Positions 28,008 through 38,085 of a stretch of DNA of 64,000 nucleotides are shown here, piece after piece. Position numbers and translations under genes: made by a program. The notes under the pieces were generated by a model. It saw nothing but the letters and a program-made list of their open reading frames with translations, ran no database searches and was not told the DNA's origin. Within the stretch, counting starts at the first letter, position 1. Every line of letters begins with the position of its first letter. Origin of the DNA: Huiozyma naganishii CBS 8797 (taxonomy: Eukaryota > Ascomycota > Saccharomycetes > Saccharomycetales > Saccharomycetaceae); NCBI RefSeq assembly GCF_000348985.1, contig NC_035930.1, positions 496,001-560,000 on the forward strand, written 5' to 3'.

Positions 28008-30734
28008 TTAATGCCTCTTAAAAAAGTTCCTCGTACTATTGCTTCTTGATCTGTTTGCATTAACAGTGTAAGAGACCTTCCCGTAGGTCTTATCATCTCC
28101 GTACACCAGAGAATCGTTCTCAGCTTCCGAAACCATTAAACTCATTGAGTTGAAGTCACGGAAGGGATCATCCTCCTGAATTTCTTCATCGTGTTCAATA
28201 ATTTCCTCAAACATAATCTTTTCTTCATCTTTCATTTCTTCTCCATCTTCATTTTCATCGTCATCACTTAGTGAGTCGGATTTGAACCCATTTTTACGCA
28301 CATTCTCGTTCTTCGATAGACTGCTGAATTCAAATCCATTCTGGCTTAAAACCGGTATCAAGGGGGGTTCTTGGTTACGCAAAAACGACCACTGAACTTT
28401 TTTGAAAAACGGATGCTTTTTCAAATCAGCTGCCCCAGCTTTAGATCCCAGCCTCTTGGATTCGTTTTTATTTAGTAGTTTTTTCATCAAATCTTTACAA
28501 GTCCGTGACACATCGTTGCTATTTGGGAAAGTAACGTCCTTCTTTAATATATGGACAAACGTTTCCTTAGTATCATTACCTTTAAACGGAGTGAAACCGT
28601 AGAGCATTTCGTATAGTAGAATACCCAAAGTCCACCAATCCACTGCTGCTGTATGACCGTTCCCTTTAATGACCTCAGGAGAGATGTATTCTTCCGTACC
28701 AACAAATGAGTTCGTTCTGAACCCATCAGAAAACACCTTGGTATCGATCAGACTCTTTTGAGCAGTCGTTACTACTGGACTCTTTGTATTTGTGACAGCT
28801 TGAATGGAAAGGTCAAAATCGGACAACATTATATGCCCAGACCGATGTAAAAGGATATTCTCTGGCTTCAAATCTCTGTAAATAAAACCCAAAAGATGTA
28901 GGTACTCAAGGGCAGCAATTACCTCACTGGTGTAAAACCTTGCATCCTCTTCACAAATACATTTCGTTTGCCTGGTTTGCAAAGCACGGAAAAATTCACC
29001 ACCCAAACAGTATTCCATACAAAGATACAAGTAATCTTCGGTTTGGAATGAATGGTATAAGGTCACAATAAACGGATGATTACTAGTAGCAAGAATCTCC
29101 TGTTCTGCTAAAATACGTTTTACTTTTTTTCGTTCAATCATGTCCTTTTTGGAGAATATTTTCATGGCGTACAGTCTTCTTGTGGTCTTTTCCTTTACCA
29201 AGTAAACGGTTCCCACATCACCTTGCCCTAACAGCCGAATTTTATCAAACGACTGAGGCGTCACCACGACATCTTGGAATTTGTTACTGAATGACTTGGT
29301 CCTTAATCGAGTTGATCTGTGTGGCTCTTTCATACTTGGGAAAACCGGTGGAGACAACGATGCAATTGGCATATGTTTAAAACCAAATGATTTCGTGCCA
29401 TCAATACCAGAGGATAGCATAGTATGTGTACCTTCTGATCCGATTTTACCCTCAGAAAATGAATTTGATATTTTGTAACCTTTCGTATAATTATTTTTTG
29501 AGTCACTACTCAATACTGAGGATCTTGGAGAAGTTAAGTAAGTGGATGTTGCTCCAGTATTCTTTCTCCCTGGCGATAGAACAGGGCTCACTCCACTTAG
29601 ATTCGTGTCATCAAATTGATCGAACTCTTCATTTTCGTTTATGTTGTTTAAAGAGACGTTGCTTGATGACCTTCCCGCTCTACCACTGGAACCCGCCACG
29701 GCCAAATTCGAATCGGTAGAAGTTCCATTTGGAATGGCGGGGAAGTAAGGATTATTATTCGTACCGTTACTCTCGTTCTTCTTTGCGTTAAAGGGTTCCG
29801 TAAGTGGGGACGACACGGTTGTTGTATTTCTAAATGGATTCGTGGGTGCAAACCCGGTTGAGGAAAAGATTCTTGGAGACGTTGCACCACTAGCCAACAA
29901 GGTGTGCTCTGTTGGAAACTGAGGTGCTGATGGCGCTCTTTTCCTGTTTGTGTGATTGTTACAAATGATTTTGGATCTTACCTCATCTACGTTCTTATCC
30001 GCATCTTTGGTTACTATTATGGGGGATTCCTCATTTTTCTTTGTCGGTTTTGAGATGAGCTTGTCAAAATTAACTGGCGTTACTATTTCTTCTTCAGGTA
30101 AATGGTCAATATTGGAAATAGGTTCTTTAAATATGTTCTTATGCTCCATGCGGGGACTAATTAGTGGTGGCGTGAATCTCTCTTTGGCATGGAAGGAAGG
30201 TATTAAATGTTCCTTTATTTTCCCCCTTATAGACGTGGAGCTGGAATTTCCCTCAATGTCATCGCTACTCTCGTTGTTGGTCTTGGAGTTATTACTGTGG
30301 TTACTAGCAGTCTCGCTATGACTGTTCTTCCCATCTCCAAATAAGCCCTTGAATTTGATAAACCTCGTACGACTACCGTCTGAATTTTCATCAGTATTCC
30401 GGACTAGAGAGGGTTTAGCTTCAGGGTTTGTTTTTTCTAATACACCTACACTCTTATCCGAGGTCTCACCTAAATCCGAATGCGTAGTGGAATTGTTCAT
30501 GTCTGGACCTGCGTCTTTTTTGAACGTTGAGTTCTCTAAGGATACACTTGATTCAGTGTGGTCATCATCACTGCTAACAGTAGGTGGTTCGAGGCTACCA
30601 TTCTTAGGGGGTGAATAGGCACCAGAAGTTGGTTTATTCGATTTCCCGAAAAGTTTGGGGAAGGACATGCTTCTAGTCTTTTGGCCCAACAGACTCTGAA
30701 ACCCCTTTGGTTGATCGACTGCTGGATTTGACAT
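28008..30734 (-). CDS. FPK1: AGC-type flippase-activating protein kinase Fpk1/Kin82
   Basis: 908 residues from the ATG at 30734 (the open frame runs to an upstream TTG). It phosphorylates P4-ATPases such as Dnf1/Dnf2 and thereby controls phospholipid asymmetry. The N-terminal about 490 residues are Ser/Asn-rich and disordered. The kinase domain spans about 493-785: glycine loop [17 protein letters not shown]-type lysine in [12 protein letters not shown], catalytic [12 protein letters not shown] near 618, and SDFDLSIQ, where DFD replaces DFG, a known trait of this kinase group. [20 protein letters not shown] carries the activation segment. The insert between DFD and the APE motif is long, also family-typical. 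Length favours Fpk1 (893) over Kin82 (720), while position is that of KIN82 (YCR091W), so this may be the sole copy. Confidence 0.93.
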   Translation of the reverse strand: MSNPAVDQPKGFQSLLGQKTRSMSFPKLFGKSNKPTSGAYSPPKNGSLEPPTVSSDDDHTESSVSLENSTFKKDAGPDMNNSTTHSDLGETSDKSVGVLEKTNPEAKPSLVRNTDENSDGSRTRFIKFKGLFGDGKNSHSETASNHSNNSKTNNESSDDIEGNSSSTSIRGKIKEHLIPSFHAKERFTPPLISPRMEHKNIFKEPISNIDHLPEEEIVTPVNFDKLISKPTKKNEESPIIVTKDADKNVDEVRSKIICNNHTNRKRAPSAPQFPTEHTLLASGATSPRIFSSTGFAPTNPFRNTTTVSSPLTEPFNAKKNESNGTNNNPYFPAIPNGTSTDSNLAVAGSSGRAGRSSSNVSLNNINENEEFDQFDDTNLSGVSPVLSPGRKNTGATSTYLTSPRSSVLSSDSKNNYTKGYKISNSFSEGKIGSEGTHTMLSSGIDGTKSFGFKHMPIASLSPPVFPSMKEPHRSTRLRTKSFSNKFQDVVVTPQSFDKIRLLGQGDVGTVYLVKEKTTRRLYAMKIFSKKDMIERKKVKRILAEQEILATSNHPFIVTLYHSFQTEDYLYLCMEYCLGGEFFRALQTRQTKCICEEDARFYTSEVIAALEYLHLLGFIYRDLKPENILLHRSGHIMLSDFDLSIQAVTNTKSPVVTTAQKSLIDTKVFSDGFRTNSFVGTEEYISPEVIKGNGHTAAVDWWTLGILLYEMLYGFTPFKGNDTKETFVHILKKDVTFPNSNDVSRTCKDLMKKLLNKNESKRLGSKAGAADLKKHPFFKKVQWSFLRNQEPPLIPVLSQNGFEFSSLSKNENVRKNGFKSDSLSDDDENEDGEEMKDEEKIMFEEIIEHDEEIQEDDPFRDFNSMSLMVSEAENDSLVYGDDKTYGKVSYTVNANRSRSNSTRNFFKRH

Positions 30735-31285
30735 CGAAAAAAAGAACAATACCTACTTCAACAGCAAAAAATTTTCCACTTTGCAATTAATAGAGGGTGA
30801 TAAATCAGATGGGAAAGCAACAGAACAGTGAATAAGATCCTGTATTGCTTATATGGAAAAAAATGCAGCTGCCAAACCTAAAAATAAAATAATTTCACTC
30901 GTTGATCAACCTAGACAGCAACAACTGATTCGAGAAAAAAAGAATAAAGTAGAAAATAGCAATATAGAAGTGCAAGCTGTTCCCAAAAGACTAGACGGCG
31001 AGTAACAGCGCCTTGGCTCAAAAGCTTGTCAAGTATACAGGTCCGTTCATCAACTGGTTCCCTTTCGACAAAAGGAACAACTCCACGTTTTTTCGGCTGA
31101 AAATAAAACAAAAAAAAGTGGGATATTTTTGCTCACGTGACGCTAAAGGCCGACTCTGCCAACTTTTGACGTGCGCTCTTGTAGACGTCGTCGAGAGCGG
31201 TGGAGCAGTAGTGCAGCCCTCTTCCTCAGTCAATTGATAGCAGACTGTGTTGGTAGGAAACGAACAAACGAAAACCAGATCTGTG
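30735..31285. promoter_or_regulatory. FPK1-YCR090C-like divergent promoter with a CACGTG box
   Basis: 551-base divergent intergenic region. TCACGTGAC with core CACGTG at 31134-31139 lies 147-152 bases upstream of the 31286 start, a Cbf1-type site. TRM112 and PET494, which neighbour FPK1 on S. cerevisiae chromosome XIV, are absent and no relic was recognised. Confidence 0.5.
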
Positions 31286-31822
31286 ATGCTGTACTTAACC
31301 GTAGCTGCGGAGCTCTCCGAAAATATCGTCAAAGTGTCTACTAAAAATTCCGAGACTGACCCGGCGGAATTCTGCTTCGACTTGGTGTGTACCAGTTGCA
31401 GAGAGATGCATGACTCTCCCGTAACAATTAACAGTTTTGAGAAACATGATATGAGCGGGAGTAGAGGAGAAGCATCTTTCACGCTAAAATGTAAGTTTTG
31501 CCAGAATGAGTGCTCTATCAATCTGAGCCCGTTCGAAGATGCCTTGTACGCACAACCACAGGAAAACAAAGACAAGAGGAAAAAACATGGGCTGGGGAAA
31601 GTCGCTCTCAATGAGGCTGTAATCTTGCAATTGGATTGCAGAGGCTGCGACCTCAAAGTATTCCATTTCGATAACTTGATCTTTCTCGTCGAGTTAGCCT
31701 CCGGTAAGATTATGGAATGCCAGTTTGAACAAGGTGAGGATGAATGGTACGACTACGATGACGATGCCAACGAAGAAGTGTCGATAACTGAATTTAAGTA
31801 TCAGTTTGTGAAAGGGAAGTGA
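31286..31822 (+). CDS. YCR090C homologue, DUF866/CXXC zinc-binding protein
   Basis: 178 residues from the ATG at 31286; S. cerevisiae Ycr090c is about 182. A longer frame exists only from a GTG. The start MLYLTVAAELSENIVKV matches the beginning of this family. Two CXXC pairs, CTSCREMHD near residue 35 and CKFCQNEC near residue 69, are the probable zinc ligands of the eukaryotic DUF866 (human C1orf123/CZIB) fold. A conserved aromatic-acidic stretch, QFEQGEDEWYDYDDDA, lies near the C-terminus. Function is unknown in yeast; a compact cytosolic or nuclear metal-binding protein is inferred from the fold. It is tail-to-tail with the FIG2/AGA1-like gene, 92 bases apart. Confidence 0.88.
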   Translation: MLYLTVAAELSENIVKVSTKNSETDPAEFCFDLVCTSCREMHDSPVTINSFEKHDMSGSRGEASFTLKCKFCQNECSINLSPFEDALYAQPQENKDKRKKHGLGKVALNEAVILQLDCRGCDLKVFHFDNLIFLVELASGKIMECQFEQGEDEWYDYDDDANEEVSITEFKYQFVKGK

Positions 31823-31914
31823 TAGTAGGAGGTTCTAAACAGATAAAAATAACCATACATCATATATATGTATAGAGAGAGCGAGAGAAGACAAAAATGC
31901 ATATATCCCCACGG

Positions 31915-34900
31915 TTACACAAGCAAAACTATAGCCAAAAACATTAAAATACCGTTCAGAGTTTTAGTACTGGCGCTTCCCATATACGTAGTTAAACCAG
32001 GAACTGTCTTTGGAGAGACAGAACTCACCGCGTTCCCTGGGGTATTTTCCGGCTTCACTGGCGTTGTTATAGGAACCGATGGAGATGGTGTAACGCGGGT
32101 ATTTGTTGTTACTCTTACTGTGGAAACAACGTTTGAATAAATAGGTGTCGACGTGGTAATAGTCACCAACTCATGGTGTTCATTCTCTGTGGTGACCGTC
32201 ACTAGATCCAAGGTTGTAAATTTAACGGTTGTTTCGTAAGTGCTAACAGACGGGGAGATGGTAACAATCGGAGTAGTAGTCGAAGGAGGGGAGGTTTCCT
32301 GCTGTTCAGATACTGTCGATGAGGTAGAGCAGTGTGAACCGGTGCACACTTCAGTGATCGCGGTAGTACTTGATGTTGTATCAGTTACCACACTCAGGGG
32401 AGGAACAGTCACAGAGCTTGTCACTGGAATAATGCAGTGCGAATCAGTGCATGTTGTCGTCAATGTTACTTCGTGCGTCCCAGTAGTTGTAGTATACACA
32501 TATGTGCCAGGACCCTGTGATGTTGTGAATGCTGACTTAATAGGCTTTTCTACGGTACAATCATCATTTTGACATGTAGCGGTATATGGACACCACGTCG
32601 TATACTCTGTTACTTTACCGTTGTATGTTGTTGTGACAGTGGAAATAGAGGATCCAACAGTTGTGCTAAAAGTGGGATGTGGAGGGGTGGTTGATTCATT
32701 TGATACAGTGTGCTCGGTTGTAGATGGGACAGACAAGTGAGAAGGAGTAGCAGCAGTTTTACACCTGTTATCAGTACAGATAGCAGTAAAAGGACACCAC
32801 GTTGTGTATTTTGTTACTTTACCGTTGTATGTCGTAGTGATTGTAGCCAATGAAGAAATGATTTTATACGGTGGAGGAGGAATATACGTTTGTTGGGTTG
32901 AGATGGGGATCGGATTTGTTTTATCGGAACTTACTGATCTAACAGGAGTGGTAGCCTTTGAACTTATGCTGTTTGGAGGCACTGGAGACGAGCGGATCGA
33001 TGATGCTTCTGACTTTCTGGTAAGTATAGGTGTACCTGGCACATTTGTTGACACCCTGCTTTCTGTAACATGCGCCGTACTTTTCATATTGGTTGAAAAA
33101 GTTGATGTAGCAGTGGGCACCCGAATACAATGTGCATCAGGACACGTTTCCGATACAATTAGTGTCTTCAAGGTAGTAGTGGTGGCGGTAGTTTCCGAGT
33201 TATGTCCGGTGGTCGTATGAGGTACAGTGATAGGACACCACGTCGTATAAATTGTAACAACACCACGAGTTGTTTGTGTAACTGTACTCAACGTGTAAAG
33301 AGGTTGACTACCGTGGCTCTTGGTAGTTGACAAAATTGTGATTGAACTTCCCTTTTCTATTTTGGGAGTAACAAGCGAGCGAACGGGACTAGAAGGGACT
33401 GTACATATCCCGCCAGAGCACGATTCAACAGATACAATAAAAGTTTTGGTTGTTCCAGAAACAGACTGGCTCTTCCAAGATTTTGTACTGCGACCTTTTG
33501 TTGGTATGGAAATTGCAGGAGGTACGGAGTGTTGATCACTTCTAGTATCCATTTTTGGCGACGAAACTGGACGAATAATAGTATCTGAGCGCAAGGTCGA
33601 TGGGAATTTCGAAGCAGTTTCTGTTTTGGAGCAACGATGATCAGAACATGACTCGACAGATACTGTCTTAGTTGAAATTAGAGGACACCAAGTTGTATAG
33701 ACCACAGTAACTCCATTACTTACCGAGGTCGCTGTGCTACGCACTGATGTTGTAACCGTAGATTTCAAAAAAGACTCCGTAGATTCTTCACTTACCGAGG
33801 ACACTGGGCACCAAGTGATGTATACAGTAGTTTGGCCATTGCTGGTAGTCGTGACGGTGGAGAGTGTGTATTTCGGTTGAAGGGACCTTTGTGCCGAGCT
33901 ACTCTCTAACCGTGAATTCTTGCCGATAGGAATAGTACAGGTAGTGGGAGTAACAACCGTAGTTGTAGTTGGCGTACAGTGATGTTCTTTGCAAACTTCG
34001 GTGGATATGGTAACAGTATTATAAGATACAAAGGTCTCGTAATATACGTCATTTTCGGGGACCTGCAAGGAAGACAAGGAACGTTTGGCACTAGGCATTG
34101 GTGTTGTGAAAGTTGAAAAAGGAATAGACGAGATAGAGGAAGCAGAAACAGCAGAAACAACAGAAGTAACAGAGACAGCAGAATCAACAGAAGCAACAGA
34201 AGCAACAGAAGCAGTAGAGACAACAGGAACAGCATCAGCAGAAGAAGCTGTGAACTGGATAGAAGAAAATGCCGTGCTCAATACAATAGACTGAATCGAC
34301 GATATGGTTTCGAGAGACATTTCTTCCTTTGAAGTACTAGTCTGTGAAAGGAATAAAGCATCCATGAATGTTTTTGTAGTAGCATTTCCAGAAGAACTTA
34401 TTCCAGACGATGATGGATTACTCGCTGATGACTCCGAGGCAAAGCCCTGAGATATAAATGAACCTTTTGAATCGCTATATGTCGAAACAACAGCAGCTGA
34501 CAAATAACCGGTGGTGCTTCCAGGTAATATTTGATTGGTAGACTGGTCAGTAGCTGTAAAAGGTTCAACACTCGATGCACTATGAGTTGGTTCACTTCCA
34601 AATTGAGCTGATTGAGAAACCTTGGGCGATGAAGAAAGAGAAGCCAGATCTGTTTCAAGTGACGACTTGAGCTCAAAAACTTGTGTTGAACTTGCCAAAT
34701 AAGCACTTGAAACTTCGCTAACTAAAATACCGGACAACGAGTTAACTGCCGCCTCGATGGAGGAGGTGCCAGATGAAGCAACTGAACTCTGAGAAGTAGA
34801 TACTGGAGAAGATAAAATCGACTCAGAAAGTGGCGTGCTAGAAACAAAAGACTGCACATTAGACGATCCCAGTTGTGCGGAGGAAACGGACCCACTAGCA

Positions 34901-35463
34901 CTGCCAAGGGTAACCGAGGAAGATCTGGACAAAGTCGAGTCAGTGCTAGCAACCATCTCAGAGGTTTGAGACCCAGAAGACACTGACTGTTGAGCAGAGG
35001 TTCTTATCAATGCACTTGAAGAATGTTCTGCATCTGTTGAGGTGTGAATCTGGGTAGAGGACAATGTCGAAGATGCTAAAGACGTTTGAAATTCAGATTC
35101 CTTTGCGGACAACATGGAGAAAGAAGAAGTTTTGACGCTGAAGGCATTAGATGACCCTAAAAGTAAATCAATTGAAGATCCGATCACTGTGGTAGGGGAG
35201 ACTTTACCAGACGAAGAAATCCATCCTGAGGATTCGGTGCTCAAACCAAAACCAGAGCCAAGTTCAGTTCCCTGCAACGATGAAATATCCCAAGTTTTTA
35301 CAGTTGAACTCGAAAACTCTTGACTGGATTCGCCCAAAGGAAGAACCGAAGTGAGAGAAGCACCATTAACCGTTTGAGCTGAGGAGGTTGTGTTTTGCCA
35401 GTATGCGGCTTGCACGTTTGAAACACCAACCAATAATACAACTAATTGAAGTACCTGTAACAT
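31915..35463 (-). CDS. FIG2: FIG2/AGA1-type mating adhesin, GPI-anchored
   Basis: 1182 residues from an ATG at 35463. The signal peptide is LQVLQLVVLLVGVSNVQA, followed by a Ser/Thr-rich half with Ala/Val/Ser microrepeats. The C-terminal half alternates two motif types of the Fig2/Aga1 family: five T-W-C-P motifs (such as TVTTTYNGKVTEYTTWCPY) and eight C-x(4)-C motifs (such as EVCKEHHCTP and TCTDSHCI). The C-terminal hydrophobic tail TLNGILMFLAIVLLV indicates GPI processing. In S. cerevisiae Aga1 anchors the a-agglutinin Aga2 by disulfides, and Fig2 acts in mating projections. Size lies between Aga1 (725) and Fig2 (1609); position is that of FIG2 (YCR089W). The promoter holds a pheromone response element. 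It may serve both roles if no second copy exists. Confidence 0.88.
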   Translation of the reverse strand: MLQVLQLVVLLVGVSNVQAAYWQNTTSSAQTVNGASLTSVLPLGESSQEFSSSTVKTWDISSLQGTELGSGFGLSTESSGWISSSGKVSPTTVIGSSIDLLLGSSNAFSVKTSSFSMLSAKESEFQTSLASSTLSSTQIHTSTDAEHSSSALIRTSAQQSVSSGSQTSEMVASTDSTLSRSSSVTLGSASGSVSSAQLGSSNVQSFVSSTPLSESILSSPVSTSQSSVASSGTSSIEAAVNSLSGILVSEVSSAYLASSTQVFELKSSLETDLASLSSSPKVSQSAQFGSEPTHSASSVEPFTATDQSTNQILPGSTTGYLSAAVVSTYSDSKGSFISQGFASESSASNPSSSGISSSGNATTKTFMDALFLSQTSTSKEEMSLETISSIQSIVLSTAFSSIQFTASSADAVPVVSTASVASVASVDSAVSVTSVVSAVSASSISSIPFSTFTTPMPSAKRSLSSLQVPENDVYYETFVSYNTVTISTEVCKEHHCTPTTTTVVTPTTCTIPIGKNSRLESSSAQRSLQPKYTLSTVTTTSNGQTTVYITWCPVSSVSEESTESFLKSTVTTSVRSTATSVSNGVTVVYTTWCPLISTKTVSVESCSDHRCSKTETASKFPSTLRSDTIIRPVSSPKMDTRSDQHSVPPAISIPTKGRSTKSWKSQSVSGTTKTFIVSVESCSGGICTVPSSPVRSLVTPKIEKGSSITILSTTKSHGSQPLYTLSTVTQTTRGVVTIYTTWCPITVPHTTTGHNSETTATTTTLKTLIVSETCPDAHCIRVPTATSTFSTNMKSTAHVTESRVSTNVPGTPILTRKSEASSIRSSPVPPNSISSKATTPVRSVSSDKTNPIPISTQQTYIPPPPYKIISSLATITTTYNGKVTKYTTWCPFTAICTDNRCKTAATPSHLSVPSTTEHTVSNESTTPPHPTFSTTVGSSISTVTTTYNGKVTEYTTWCPYTATCQNDDCTVEKPIKSAFTTSQGPGTYVYTTTTGTHEVTLTTTCTDSHCIIPVTSSVTVPPLSVVTDTTSSTTAITEVCTGSHCSTSSTVSEQQETSPPSTTTPIVTISPSVSTYETTVKFTTLDLVTVTTENEHHELVTITTSTPIYSNVVSTVRVTTNTRVTPSPSVPITTPVKPENTPGNAVSSVSPKTVPGLTTYMGSASTKTLNGILMFLAIVLLV

Positions 35464-35879
35464 TTGGCCGATATTGAGTTGTCGCTATTGGCTTATCCAG
35501 TTACTTTATAGCAAAGAAGGTATGTCGGACATCCCGAAGCCTGAACCAGGAGAACGAGGTTTAGCAACCATTTATTTATACATTTCAACGAGGGAGCTGG
35601 AGTGTTCAGGAGCTTACATCAGAACTGTATAGCTGTACAGCAAGTACCGTCCTCGTGTTCTATCTCAATTTTATCTGTGTGTGCAAGTTAACTCATCGCT
35701 GTTTCAGATTCGTTTTCGATACCTTTTTTTTATTATTGTTTTATAGCCTCTAAGTGAAAATCCACTGTGAGGAACCGAAGAGAGCCGAGACCCTGCAATC
35801 GAGTAACAGGGGCAGCACGGTGGGATACAGAGAGTCAGATCAGTCGTTTGAAATACACAGAGATAGGCTAACGTATACT
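35464..35879 (-). promoter_or_regulatory. FIG2/AGA1-like promoter with pheromone response element and TATA box
   Basis: 416 bases upstream of the mating adhesin. On the minus strand TGAAACA (35700-35706) is a perfect Ste12 pheromone response element 237 bases upstream of the start, and TATAAATA (35573-35580) is a TATA box about 110 bases upstream. Together they fit strong, pheromone-induced transcription. MVD1, adjacent to AGA1 in S. cerevisiae, is absent. Confidence 0.6.
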
Positions 35880-37607
35880 TTAATTTTGTAGAGATACGTA
35901 GTTGGATGGGAACAGGCCCTTTTCACCGTTACGTTCCAATTCGCCCAGCCACCAGTCGTCGTCTACGAATTCTATGTTGATGATTTTGTCCTTCTCCACG
36001 AAGGTCAATTCGTTTTCCTCACCTGCATCGTAGTCATATTCTGCTAGGGCCCATGGAGCCGCTTGTTCCTCAGGTTCAGGTTCAGGTTCGGCTCTTCTTG
36101 GTGGAGGAGGAGGAACTGCACGGCGGGTCTGTGACTGTGGGGGTTCTTCCTGCTGCTGCTGCTGCTGCTGCTCCTCATCCCCCTCTTGTTCCTCTTGCTT
36201 TTCCTCCTCCTCTTCAGGTGGGGTTACATTCCTTGGTGGAAGAGTTGGTGTGCTTTCTTTCTCTTGTTTTTCTGGCTCTTCTGGTTCAGGCTTGGCTACG
36301 TTTCTTGATGGCAAAGCGGGGGTTGGTTCTTCCTCATCCCAGCCGTCACTTTCCCCTTCATTCTCCTCGTCATCCATTTGCGATTCTTTGGTCATACCTG
36401 GCAGCGCAATACCACGTCCTGCCGGTGGTCCCATTGGAGTGGACCTTTTTGTCGAATCAGCTCTGGGCGGTAAGCTCCCCACCTGTGGCTGGATGATCTG
36501 AGGTTCACTAGTCTTGTGGATTGGAGACTCTGGTTTTTGTTGGGTAGGTTGCTCCATTTTGCCCAGCTTTTCAAACCTTGATTTCAACTCGCTGACATCC
36601 TCTGCCCTCTCATCGTCCACTGGGGAGGTCGAGGCGTCCCTTACGGTTGGAGCAGGAGATTTGACAACACTGGGCGTGGAGGCGGGGGTTGCTGAATCCT
36701 TCTTAGCCAAGAATGTGTTGATTTCTCTATCGCGTGCCATCTTCGATTGTTCCTTTAGGGCCTTGATATCAGCATCAGGGTCGACCTTCGATCCGGCAGT
36801 GGCCCCCATTTCAGGACCGTTGCCGTTTTTGGAGGTGCTGGACACAAGACGTGGATCCTCACGTGCGTTCTCCTCGCGAATGACTTGTTGCAAGTCGATT
36901 TTGCCAATTGGCTTGTACGATGACTGGTTGCGTGCCAGTGGCTGTTCGTCAAGGTTCCTCTCCTTCAATTCCGGCTCATCCCAGTCCTCCGTTTCCTTAG
37001 CGGTAGAGGCAGGGGCAGGGGCAGGGGCAGGGGCAGGAGTCTTAGATTGTGGTTTAGGTGCTACCACTGGGGTCTTTTTCAAAGGAATCGCACGCTCAGT
37101 GGTTGTAGGTTTTGCCGCTGGTGGGGAGACAGTTTTTTTGAAAGCTGGTTTCTTCTCTGAACCACCTTGCTGGATCGAGTACCGTGCCCCCGCAGCATTT
37201 GAAATTTTTTGCAAAAGCTCGTCCTCGTCCAGATCATCTTCATCTCTCGCAGTAACTTGCACATGGTAGCCCTGTAGGACACCATTAGACACAGTCCCAA
37301 AATTGCTCGCAAACGAGGCACGAGACTTCATCGGCGCGGAATCAGGACACCACCCAACAAGAATCAGCTTCTCGACGTCGGACCCTGGAGGCGACACGCG
37401 TGCCAGACCGTACTGCACTTTCACATCCTCGAAAGTCTGCAGAAACTCGCTGAACGACGTCCCAGTGTACTCCGGAACGTACTCCTTCTTACTGTTTGGT
37501 GAAATAATCAGCCATGTGGTGTCCGGGTCCGTACCGCGGACCACCTTCAAGTACGCCTCCTCGATCTCTCCGGAGTGCGAGGTGCAGTCAATTGGTTCCA
37601 ATGCCAT
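35880..37607 (-). CDS. ABP1: Actin-binding protein Abp1 (ADF-H and SH3 domains)
   Basis: 575 residues from an ATG at 37607; S. cerevisiae Abp1 is about 592. Actin-patch adaptor that binds F-actin and recruits Ark1/Prk1 kinases and Sjl2 during endocytosis. An N-terminal ADF/cofilin-homology domain spans about 1-140 (GTDPDTTWLIISPNSKKEYV, FEDVKVQYGLARVSPPGSDV). A long Pro/Glu-rich middle follows with repeated LPSRNV/LPPRNV elements and an Ala-Pro repeat. The C-terminal SH3 domain spans about 518-575 (ALAEYDYDAGEENELTFVE, DDWWLGELE, GLFPSNYV). A pure CAG-type Gln run occurs in the acidic segment (about 36151-36174). It is divergent from the LYAR-type gene. Confidence 0.96.
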   Translation of the reverse strand: MALEPIDCTSHSGEIEEAYLKVVRGTDPDTTWLIISPNSKKEYVPEYTGTSFSEFLQTFEDVKVQYGLARVSPPGSDVEKLILVGWCPDSAPMKSRASFASNFGTVSNGVLQGYHVQVTARDEDDLDEDELLQKISNAAGARYSIQQGGSEKKPAFKKTVSPPAAKPTTTERAIPLKKTPVVAPKPQSKTPAPAPAPAPASTAKETEDWDEPELKERNLDEQPLARNQSSYKPIGKIDLQQVIREENAREDPRLVSSTSKNGNGPEMGATAGSKVDPDADIKALKEQSKMARDREINTFLAKKDSATPASTPSVVKSPAPTVRDASTSPVDDERAEDVSELKSRFEKLGKMEQPTQQKPESPIHKTSEPQIIQPQVGSLPPRADSTKRSTPMGPPAGRGIALPGMTKESQMDDEENEGESDGWDEEEPTPALPSRNVAKPEPEEPEKQEKESTPTLPPRNVTPPEEEEEKQEEQEGDEEQQQQQQQEEPPQSQTRRAVPPPPPRRAEPEPEPEEQAAPWALAEYDYDAGEENELTFVEKDKIINIEFVDDDWWLGELERNGEKGLFPSNYVSLQN

Positions 37608-38085
37608 ACCTAATGCGTGTGTCTGTGGGGTGCAGTGTAGTATATCCCGTGCAACTGCTGCTCTATTTGCCCTATTTCAAACTGTTCAGATCCCAGACCG
37701 TGCACACAGAGAGAAACCTGCAAATTAATGATATTTTTCAGTTCCACCCCTTTTAAAATCACGTGACACAAAAGCGGCAGGGTTACCCTGAAATTAAGGT
37801 ATTTCCGTTTTCAAATACATTTCCTTTTTTGTATATTTTCTTAATTCGAAAAAGTATCCTCTTTTGGTGACGTTTCCTTTTTTGGAACAGTGTCCTCTTT
37901 TGGTAAAGTTTCCCGTTTGGGAATGTGAAAAAATTGCTTTTTTTTTGCGATGAGCTTCGAGGATTCCCAGGCACTGCTAGAAGATGAAGAATCAGAAGCG
38001 GATGAAGATGAAGGTGTTGCGTTAATGCTGCTCGGTTGGTGATACAGGCTGTTTCTCTTGCGACGAGAACAATACACAGCGCAAA
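37608..38085. promoter_or_regulatory. ABP1 / LYAR-type gene divergent promoter: CACGTG, 18-bp minisatellite, RRPE-like and PAC
   Basis: 478 bases. CACGTG at 37760-37765 (followed by AC) lies 153 bases upstream of ABP1. A tandem array of about seven imperfect 18-20-bp units fills 37798-37925 (listed separately). TGAAAAAATT at 37926-37935 is RRPE-like, and GCGATGAGCT at 37947-37956 is a PAC box, 130 bases upstream of the 38086 start. The PAC/RRPE pair predicts co-regulation of the zinc-finger gene with ribosome-biogenesis genes. Confidence 0.6.
37798..37925. repeat. 18-bp promoter minisatellite, about seven units
   Basis: Imperfect units starting at 37798, 37816, 37834 (20 bp), 37854, 37872, 37890 and 37908, for example GTATCCTCTTTTGGTGAC and GTGTCCTCTTTTGGTAAA. 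The core is a pyrimidine run followed by TTTTGG. The last unit contains a perfect dyad, TTCCC-GTTT-GGGAA, and an earlier one contains TTCC-TTTTTT-GGAA. Confidence 0.85.
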
